A stretch of 64,000 bases of DNA, from assembly GCF_963678635.1 (NCBI RefSeq), contig NC_087064.1, forward strand, positions 76,224,213 to 76,288,212. The letters are read 5' to 3'. Source of the stretch: Symsagittifera roscoffensis. Lineage: Eukaryota > Xenacoelomorpha > Acoela > Convolutidae. The translations under genes were made by a program, and so were the position numbers. Positions 55,616-64,000 of this stretch are shown piece after piece. Within the stretch, counting starts at the first letter, position 1, and the number at the start of each line of letters is the position of its first letter. The notes beneath the pieces were generated by a model. It saw only the letters and a list, made by a program, of their open reading frames with translations, ran no database searches and was not told where the DNA came from.

Positions 55616-55859
55616 AGAAAATGTAAACCCGTTAGTGGAAAATAATGAGGTCAGACAGTTTTATCAAAATGTAGAAACAAAAATAATATGTGATGTAATT
55701 AATCGTACTTGGATTGGAGACGGCACTAGAACAAGCGTTCCATGTGCGTCGAGTCTTGTAAATACCTGCAGGAAAAAACATTCCACTAAGGAATTGGAGC
55801 TATTAAGGGTAATTTAATCGGTAGAGCATTTTAAGTACTACCTCTACGGCAAATAATTT

Positions 55860-58800
55860 TTATAATTTGGTAGCCATCAAGCTCTTCTAAGCGCACAAAA
55901 GGGTCAGAGAAATCAGAGACGGTACAATCACGATTACCTATTCTCCAACTGGATCTAATATCCAAGTAGTAACTTCATGAAGCAATGTTTAGCATGATTT
56001 CGAATTTAAATTGTAGACAGGAGAATCACGAAAACGACAACTCTCTTGCTCTAGATGTTTATCGGTGCCCTGAAGGTCACCTGAAAACTTTGGCATTCAG
56101 AGCCAATAGTATAACTTAAAACTTTTTGATTTTATATTCGGCCTTGAATGCCAAAGTACCGATGTGACATTCGCGGCACCGGCACACAAACTGTCGATCC
56201 TTGAACTTTCCTAAAAATTAATTCCGCTTGAAATTTCTCACTGTTTGAAATGTAAAATTCCTAGTTTTGTAATGTCTCACATTGCTTTTTGTTTTAAGTT
56301 GTATTTTCTTTATCTAGACATATCGAGACTACAGTTCTCAAGTTTTTCTAGATCTTTTTTATGCAACAAATCACTTTTGTTTTTAAAAATATTCTTTCAT
56401 ATGGTTAATTTCTGTAATCGAAACTTTTATAAAAATAAAACAAAAAACTATAAAAATGTAGATCTATCAATTGCTGTCTTCCAAAAATGCGAATTTTTGT
56501 TTTGCAAAAATTTGCTACTGAACTGAAAAAACCTTTGATCAATTGGTATCTAAAAATGCGACAAAAATGCTGCGTTTTTTCAATGTGCATTGCTTATGAT
56601 AGGCGCCGAATCGATTTGATAAAAATAACAAAAAATTCACATATGCCTGTTTTAAGTTTGCGATAGCAATGTTTTTCAATTGGGATTTAATTTTTTTTTT
56701 GGTCGAACATAATTGTTCACAGGACGTGCTGGAACCACTTCCTGGAAGCGTCTGTTAGCAATAAATTTACTGCGAAAATAAGTTTTGGCACGTTGGCCTT
56801 TTAAATATCTACCTTTTTAAAAAAATTTCTACTTTTCTAAATTGTTTTTTTTTACCAACTTGAACTGTTAGAGAAAATTTTTGAAAGGGTTTTTCAAGAT
56901 TAAGGGCTTGAAAGTATTCGGTCTATATTATCTCGGCTTAGTGGTTTCATTATGCTGTGTTTAGCAAATAAAAAAAAACATTTGTGTGCAGGGACTAGAT
57001 GCAGTCGAATAGAAAAGAACAATGGTTCATTCCAAGCAGACATCCAACGAGGTTTGCAAAGTTGTATCCAGGCTGTCCTACTTCTTAGCATCCAAAAATC
57101 TCCCCTGTGAAATATTAATAGCTTACATAATTATGTTGGCATACAGCCCTGTAAGGAACTCTGTAGAATAATGAGTAAAAATTGAGATAAAATTGAGATT
57201 GTAGCACAAATAGTTGGTAAAATCATCACCCAGTGCATAAATTCCGACCATAAAAATATTTTAAAAAAAAATTCACACTACATAGGCTAAAAAAACCCAG
57301 CTAGCAGCAGAGTACGCAATTCACAGCCTAAGAAAGAAATTGAAAAGCCTGGGACTGAAGCAATTTTACTTACAGGCGCGGAAATTGTTATTAAATCATT
57401 GAACAGAGGAGTTGCTCTCCAGAGATTGAAAATCCTGTGACCAAAAATGAAGTATGCGCTCTCTAACTCATTTGAAAACCCTTGTAAATGTTTATCAGTT
57501 AGACGCTTGGGTTCCTGTGGCAATGAGCATGAAAGAAGCAGCGAAAACTCCAAGGAACGAGTTCTTGAAAAACACACAGACACTCAAAAAAGGTACGCTG
57601 ATAATGGAAATGTTGCGGTAGAGTTTACGGCTACGACGTAAGTCTTTCGAAGTTTTTTGAATGAGAACAGACAGGAAGAAGTACTGAACATTTTTGAAGA
57701 ACAAATATAGTAAAGATATAGTAAATTAAACATTGAAATCATAAGCAGAGACATTGAATTGATTCAACGTCTCCTTTTTTCTAAAAAAAATTTATTCTCT
57801 GATAAAATTTGAGTTCAGAAAGCATAGAGGTGCGATATGGCTTTAATATACTAAAAACGCCTCGTTCATGAGCGTGCGCACAACGTTTTACACTCATTCC
57901 CACTCATACACACCTAAGACACAATGAAATTTACTTTCCTAGACGAAGTAAACCATGATATCGAGATAGTGCCGATTCTTCAACCGAAAGGGAAGGCTAC
58001 CACAATACGGCAACCACTAAGGAAGATGACGTCAGAGTTGACGTTAAGCCTATTGGACTCTGGCGAGGCCGTTTAGTCAAACCTTTTTGAAGTGAAGTTT
58101 TTGAACCCCACGCCAAGTCTTATGCTCAATAACCGAACGCGTTTGTTTTTTTTAGGCTGGTTAATGTTGCTTACTGAAATTCATAATATTAAAAAAATGG
58201 TAATTGAAAAGTTTTGGGACAATCAATGCATAATTAAGATTAAAGCTGTTTTTTTGTTCACAAGCCATCTTAGATCAACAAAAAGTCACCAACAAGCCAA
58301 AAAAATATCTTGAAAAATTTTTGATCAATCAAAATTATACAACTGTAATTGCATAACAAATTAGGTTATCATCGAAAGCTTTTAATAGTATGTTTTTGAA
58401 ACTGTTGTTTGGTTTTTCATAATTAGATCAGTTGATATGCGCTTCAATCAATTTTTGACAGTGTTTGTCAAAACATTTCTTGAGTGTTTTGTTTTCGAAA
58501 TTTTTGTTGTTGTTGAAATTAAGCTGTTTTCAAACAATTTTGCAGCTTCTGAATAAGCGTGTTTGCTCTTACATCGCCATGAAAATTGAAAAACTATATA
58601 CAAAAAAAATTTGCCATGAAAAATGACGAAATCAGCGAGGCGCTGTATGCTATATTAAGATCCAACGGAGCGCAGCAGGTTAGGCTCAACGTGTTGTCAA
58701 AAACACAAACAAGGTTCACCACTTCGTAATGTCTTTTTCTACCTGGTAACTCGTATGACTATCTAAGCAAAACTCTAGTTAATTATTTAAAAAAATATTA

Positions 58801-61017
58801 AATATTGACGGGTCAAACATAGATGCTAACTCTCAATTGGCTGGATAAATTTTGGAGAAAACAGAACTGGACAATGATGAGAGTATAATTGCATCTGATA
58901 TCAAAGAGATTAAACACTAATGACTCGCACAAGTTGGCTCTTTAACTAGCCATTAAAAGATTGCATGAGCAAACCATTTCTCTGGAAATGTTTCAAAAAA
59001 CTTTGGAAAACTACTAACTCTGGTTGTGAAGAAGGTGCACTTTGAACGCATTGGTTTATGGTATATTCAAAAGTTCGGCTTAGCATTGAGCGCAACCCTT
59101 GCAGAAATACTAGCCATTTCGGGGCTTTGATACTGCGAACCTGACTTGAAGAAAGATGTACAAAAAGTTTATTTGCAAATGGACATGACTACGGAGTCTG
59201 CGTTGGTTGTCAGACAAAAGGGACATGTTGAACTGAGCGGGTAGTTTTTTGTAGAAAATGTTCCTTTAGCGTGTGGAAAGTTATCGATATCCAAATACGC
59301 AAACATCTCTGCATTTATCTGTCATTGTAAAACATGCAAAAAACAAGAAACAGATCCGTCCAAGAGAGGTATTAAAAATTTTCTAGGATATGTGGAGGAC
59401 GTTGTTAGTATCGTGAAGAGCAATGCTAAGGGTAGTTTTCAGTGCTGCTCAGGCAGCACACGATTTGAATTTGAATTTCAACATTGAAGAACTCGATAGT
59501 AACGGTAAGTTGTTCTTTTTTGGAATTGACTAAATGAGGACTCACAAAAACAAGTCATAAGTTGGGTGTGAACTCACGAAAACAGATCACAAGCAACGAA
59601 AACCCACTGACACCGGCAAATTAAAAATTTTGTGAACTGCGTTTCCTGACAGTACAGATTAAATGTTATTGAAGGTACGGTCTATTGGGTTTTCTAAGTA
59701 CCCCAACATAAGTAAATTTTGACAAAATAATGTTGTAAGACCGGAAACAATTGATTGACAATCTTTCTTCGGAAATTTACCCTTTTTGACAACCAAATAT
59801 CGAGGCAATCCATCGCAATTACTATCTGCAAAAGTGAAGAACTGCTGAGCTAAAGTAAGAGGTTTTAGACCAAACAGGCAACACTCATAAACCACTCACT
59901 TTATAGGCCTCGCATACTTCGAGGCAAAGGCCAAAAGTCAACATCCACGAAGAGTTCTGAAGCCGGCAATTGACCTTAAAATTGTATTGCATGTATTAAT
60001 ATTGCTAAAAAAATCAATTAACTGACTCGTCAGAATCCAAGATAATCCCGAAAAGAAAAATTTTAATAGGTAAAGAACAAAAAATTCAAAAATCTCAAAA
60101 TTTTACAAGAAAATATTATTCAAAAATATGTAATTTAATAGGTAATCACAATTTTTCAACATTCGCCTGGAAAGTACATAACGACGGAAAGTGAAACTGT
60201 ATCCTTTAAAGATTGGCTAGCGTCAAGATAGAGCTTCACGTGCTTTCAACAGCCTCTACAAAAAGCCAGTTCAAAATAGTCCACATAACATCGCATCGAC
60301 AAAGTTGTTACTGCTTAAAGACTATCAGCCGAGTCGCACAAAATAATTTAGTTTCATGTGCAAAATAGTGAATCATGGCTGGTTCTCAGTTTCCCCAGAC
60401 CACGAGGTCAACCCTAAAAACGAGGTAGGCACATTTTCACTTGTATATTATTATATTACTGCTGTTTTTGTACAGTAGAAAAAATCACCCTATCCATCGG
60501 AGATGGATCAACCTTTTCCTTAACTCATATCTTCTCACAGCCTGATACTGAAAATAGATGTTATAATTTAAATTAAGGGCATCTCTGGAAGCTAAAAATT
60601 GTTGAAATAACAGTTCAGGATTGTGACTCCAGGCCCCTCCGTTTTCTTCAATATCTTTGAAGAAACGTCTTCTTCACAACCAGGAAGGGTTGCAGTCTTC
60701 ACTTTTGCCCTTCCTCTGATTCGCTCAATTCTCAGGGTAACGATTGTAACAGCACAATAGTTACAACTCGGAAAGCTTCTTAATGATTGACTCTGTTAGC
60801 GTTACTTAGTTTCGTATCGATCTCGCTCGTCGTGGTTAATCTCTCTTCTAGCGAAAATCGCGGTGCTGATTTTCGCAGTTTTTAGTTCTTGCAAAAATGA
60901 ATGGGAACGTGTCATGCACGCCCAAATCGAAATTTTAAAAATAATCACTTCCGGATTCATTCAATTAGACGATTAACAACCTAATTCATCGAAACAGTCA
61001 TTTTTCTCGTCGAATGA
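55860..61017. other. Non-coding AT-rich region, mostly unrecognised
   Basis: No intact gene. Near 59160-59510 a plus-strand stretch reads with few stops (e.g. MDMTTESALVVRQKGHVEL and a CHCKTC motif), possibly a decayed transposon, but I cannot assign it. A stray family C core lies near 56907. Other short frames look random. Confidence 0.45.
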
Positions 61018-62547
61018 GATACCCATGATGAAGAACAAACATGTAACAACTCGGACTGTGTTTCTCCTTCTGGTATTGTAGATTTGATTCTATGTGATTT
61101 TTGTAAAAAGTGGTGCCATGACGTATGTGAAAATATCCCGCCTAAACATGGGGATACCGTTGACACCTATAAATGTGTTGCTTGCTCCGGATTTGATAGT
61201 GACAGTGTCTTTCCCAGCACTACTGGACTCAGTCAAGCCTTTTCAATGTGTACTTTAGACGATGCGACCGAGAGTGAACTCATCGTTGAAAGCTCGCTGG
61301 CTGACTTTGAACATGCCAACAACAGTACCACGGTCTGGGGAAACGTTCCAGTCGAAAATGTGATTGCAGAAATCTCGCAAGCCTATGAACAAATTGTGTA
61401 CTGGCGGAAAAACTTGTTCAAATTGCCTTCTGGTAGTCCTGGAAAAAAGTATGTTACCCAGATGGTTATTTTGTTGAAAGAATGGAACCTGAAGGGCCAG
61501 TTTGAAAGTACTGCTCCAAAAACCGAGTAAAATCTGGAAAGCCGAGGATCATCTGCGGTACTTGGGTGAGAGACCTGCTAAATGGAAAGAAGATCAATTA
61601 TCCAATCTGGTACGCGAAGGCCGCGCCATACAGAGTATGTTACCATCTGTTCGAGGAAATCAAAGAGATGCAGCAGCAATGCACAAACAGTTTTCATGGT
61701 CGATGCTCCAGGGAAAAGTCAGTGCTGCAATGAACTACCTTGAAGCTAACGCCAACTCGACTGTTCTTGATGTTACCCCTGAAGTTATTGAAATTTTGAG
61801 GGAAAAACATCCGCCTGCTCAGCCAATGAAACTGAAAGGTCTCTTGAAAGGTCCTGTTGATGATGTTCCTGTTACTGTTTATGATGATATTACAGGCGAA
61901 GATATTCTCAAGTCCATCACTATCACTCGCGGGGGTGCTAGACCGTCAGGTCTTGACGCTTTGGGTCTTCGAAGAATATGTTGGTCGATGTCCAACGATC
62001 TCTGCGAGGCACTTTCTATGACGACGAGGCGTCTTTGTAATTCTTACGTGGATCCGTTTTCTCTCTCCCCTCTCCTGTCCAATCAGCTTCTGGCGCTGGA
62101 CAAGAACCCTGGGATCCGACCCATAGGCATTGGTGAATGTTTGAGACGTGTTATTGGAAAAACAGTTACGCAGAAGTTTAAGAGCCTGTTTACCGAAACC
62201 GCTGGGCCTCTTCAACTTGCTGCTGGCCACTTGTCAGGATCTGAAGCCGCGGTTCACGAAGCACGCGCCTTGTTTGAAAACAATGAAACTGACTGTACTC
62301 TCCTTGTTGACGCGGAAAATGCGTTCAATAAATTGAAAAGACAAGTTGTTCTGCACAACCTACAAGTTTTATGTCCCATTGTCGCCAAGTTTGCTATAAA
62401 TCTATATAGACGCGCAAACCGCCTTTTTACATTTAACAATGAGCTTTCTGGCGAGGAAGGTGTCACTCAAGGGGACCCTTTTGCTATGATCTTCTATGGT
62501 CTATCCGTTATCCCGCTCATCTACTCACATGGTACCAAGTGCATAAC
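61018..62547 (+). pseudogene. PHD finger-reverse transcriptase element, frameshifted and cut by the gap
   Basis: One frame (61018-61530) encodes a PHD-type finger (TCNNSDC, LCDFCKKWCHDVC, YKCVAC) and a helical linker. A second frame (+1; from ~61502) encodes KPSKIWKAEDHL and an RT: NPGIRPIGIGE, AGHLSGSEAAVHEA, LLVDAENAFNKL, GVTQGDPFAM, then IPLI. The catalytic xxDD motif would fall in the N gap starting at 62548. The frame change near 61502-61530 and a stop just upstream of the finger (61015-61017, no ATG) indicate a damaged or 5'-truncated copy. The RT resembles a non-LTR-like family I associate with cnidarian and sponge genomes; exact clade not resolved. Confidence 0.75.
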
Positions 62548-62747
62548 NNNNNNNNNNNNNNNNNNNNNNNNNNNNNNNNNNNNNNNNNNNNNNNNNNNNN
62601 NNNNNNNNNNNNNNNNNNNNNNNNNNNNNNNNNNNNNNNNNNNNNNNNNNNNNNNNNNNNNNNNNNNNNNNNNNNNNNNNNNNNNNNNNNNNNNNNNNNN
62701 NNNNNNNNNNNNNNNNNNNNNNNNNNNNNNNNNNNNNNNNNNNNNNN
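62548..62747. other. Assembly gap (200 N)
   Basis: Exactly 200 N. Sequence on the two sides differs in character (RT on the left; G-rich, then unrelated, on the right), so true gap length and joining are uncertain. Confidence 0.99.
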
Positions 62748-63582
62748 TGGGGAGTTGATTGCGGTTGCATCAGTGTGGGAGGAAGGGGCTGAGGAAGCTT
62801 CATCGGGATTTGAGTATGGAGGGGTTAGAGGGGGGGGGGGTTGGAAAAGGTGGATGGGCTAGGATCGAAGTCTGCAAATTCATCGGGGGTTTCAATATCA
62901 GAGCTTTTAAATTGTGAAATTGAGTGAAAAACTGTGTTCGTTGAAGTGTTGTCTGAGTCCATGCTTGGTGAATTATTAGTACATGATGGTTCAGAGTTGG
63001 AGGGAAATCAAGTAGTGGTGAGATCTGGGAGTGACATTGAAGGTTGGATGGTATGAAAGAGAATGGTTGAGGGATTCAATCTGGCGGCTCATCGTGGGCT
63101 AAAAAGATGGTTGTTCTGAGAACGGAAATTAGTGGTATGAGGCTGTTCTATAATCTGTTCTTACGTCTCGTCTACATTTAGTTCTTGTGCTACAATGTAG
63201 GTAACTGGACTTTGTGGGTATCTATGACTTGTAGAGATGTGCTTTCTTAGGGATATGTTCCTGTAGTTTCATGGTACTTTTGTAATGTATGTAATTGTGG
63301 TGCTGTAGGTGTCGTGTTTCTAGTATCTGGTGAGTTATGATATGCATTAAGTGTAATTGATATTTTTTTGTTATATACCTTTATTTGAGCGTCTAAAAGG
63401 ATTTTGTTAATTGAGTTTGAAAATATTCCGAAGAAACCAGCAAAAATATGCGTGCTGCACTTGCTTGTTTGTCAACTTGTGTGAAAATTGCGCTTGCATT
63501 GTAAAGTTAAAATGTTTTCATTAATGAAGAGAGAAATCTAAAAAAACTAAACATTGCATACAATATGATATCTTTCTAAGAT
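62748..63582. other. Region right of the gap, possible decayed minus-strand coding
   Basis: It starts G-rich with a run of about ten G (62831-62840). On the minus strand 62840-63010 reads as a Ser/Thr/Pro/Asp-rich frame (SMDSDNTSTNTVF, DEFADFDPSPSTF) that is interrupted at the G-run. Suggestive of a low-complexity protein but unsupported. The rest is unremarkable. Confidence 0.3.
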
Positions 63583-63960
63583 TTAAAAGGGCCATCCTAG
63601 AAAGGCGAGTCGTTCATTTTTTAAATTTACAAAACTAAAGATATTGATAGGTGATATATATTGTGGACGGTGTTTTTCACCGTTAAGAAAATTGTACTCT
63701 TTTATTTCTTTGAAGTATCCACTGTAGTCTTGTGTGTAGATGTCTGAAAATCCGACAATTTCTGCGAGTTTCTTTAAACTTTGGTCGATGGCTTCTATTT
63801 GTATTGTGTCCATCTTTGTGAGGAGTTGTTGAAATTGTTGTGTCCGCATGTGATGTTGTATATCTGATCTGGTGTATATACCTATTGGTTGTAGATCTAT
63901 ATTTGGGTTTCTAGCAATAGCTTTAATTTTTTCTGATGGAAATTTCTGTAATGGTGGCAT
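63583..63960 (-). CDS. Hypothetical protein, 125 aa
   Basis: Minus strand, ATG at 63960 and stop at 63583-63585. It is lysine- and glutamine-rich, probably helical in the middle (IEAIDQSLKKLAEIVGF), with aromatic residues toward the end. It is the longest open frame right of the gap. No family recognised; it could be an exon, a mobile-element fragment or chance. Confidence 0.35.
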   Translation of the reverse strand: MPPLQKFPSEKIKAIARNPNIDLQPIGIYTRSDIQHHMRTQQFQQLLTKMDTIQIEAIDQSLKKLAEIVGFSDIYTQDYSGYFKEIKEYNFLNGEKHRPQYISPINIFSFVNLKNERLAFLGWPF

Positions 63961-64000
63961 AAGTGTAGGGTATGGCCGGAGAAAATAATATTTATTTTCA

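Noticed and set aside
62539-62862. Open frames running through the N gap
   Set aside because: They exist only because N is read as unknown residues.

Overview
This is eukaryotic (metazoan) genomic DNA. It is AT-rich with long T-runs, has GT-AG introns, and is gene-poor and packed with transposable elements. The only clear host gene is a four-exon TMEM151-family membrane protein (39616-43728, + strand). The mix of an env-bearing Ty3/gypsy element, a 2A-containing LINE, hAT MITEs and a tRNA-derived SINE suggests a marine or other invertebrate; I cannot name the species.

The outstanding feature is a complete, apparently young retrovirus-like LTR element of about 15.8 kb (LTRs 1127-1455 and 16599-16927, one visible mismatch, 5-bp target duplication TTTGT). 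It reads: LTR, TGG-start primer site, gag, a -1 frameshift site (A AAA AAC), and a pol of about 1,877 codons after the shift. After protease, RT, RNase H and integrase, pol continues through a proline-rich linker into a C-terminal macro domain of the TARG1/OARD1 (ADP-ribosyl hydrolase) type. Downstream, on the opposite strand, is a five-exon gene (11398-10007) whose spliced product has an integrase-like H2C2 zinc finger, an OTU-type cysteine protease (deubiquitinase) domain and a basic/acidic tail. Further small accessory ORFs lie on both strands (11917-12139, 12508-12879, 13160-13495), then a class-I-fusion-like env (13569-15986). The element therefore seems to carry two enzymes that erase host protein modifications (ADP-ribose and ubiquitin) as well as env. 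That layout resembles a complex retrovirus with a bidirectional accessory region, and I do not know a described precedent.

Other regions. 1-1126 and 16990-17240 hold a degenerate repeat of about 165 bp into which the LTR element inserted. 17240-28960 is non-coding T-rich DNA made largely of diverged tandem repeats of about 140-185 bp, plus an exact 543-bp tandem duplication (26121-27206) and tRNA-like fragments. 28988-33075 is a full-length non-LTR retrotransposon: one ORF with an N-terminal 2A ribosome-skipping peptide, a PHD-like finger, an APE endonuclease, RT and four C-terminal zinc fingers, flanked by a 10-bp target duplication. 33076-38505 is a tandem pair of units of about 2.72 kb containing MITE-like inserts. 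The TMEM151 gene follows, with a hAT MITE (8-bp TSD) in intron 1. 44281-44620 is a tRNA-derived SINE. 45170-46080 is another array of the first satellite family. 49007-49330 is a minisatellite. 53160-55330 is a decayed Ty3/gypsy element. 61018-62547 is a frameshifted PHD-RT element cut off by a 200-N assembly gap (62548-62747). The remaining stretches show nothing I can support as genes.
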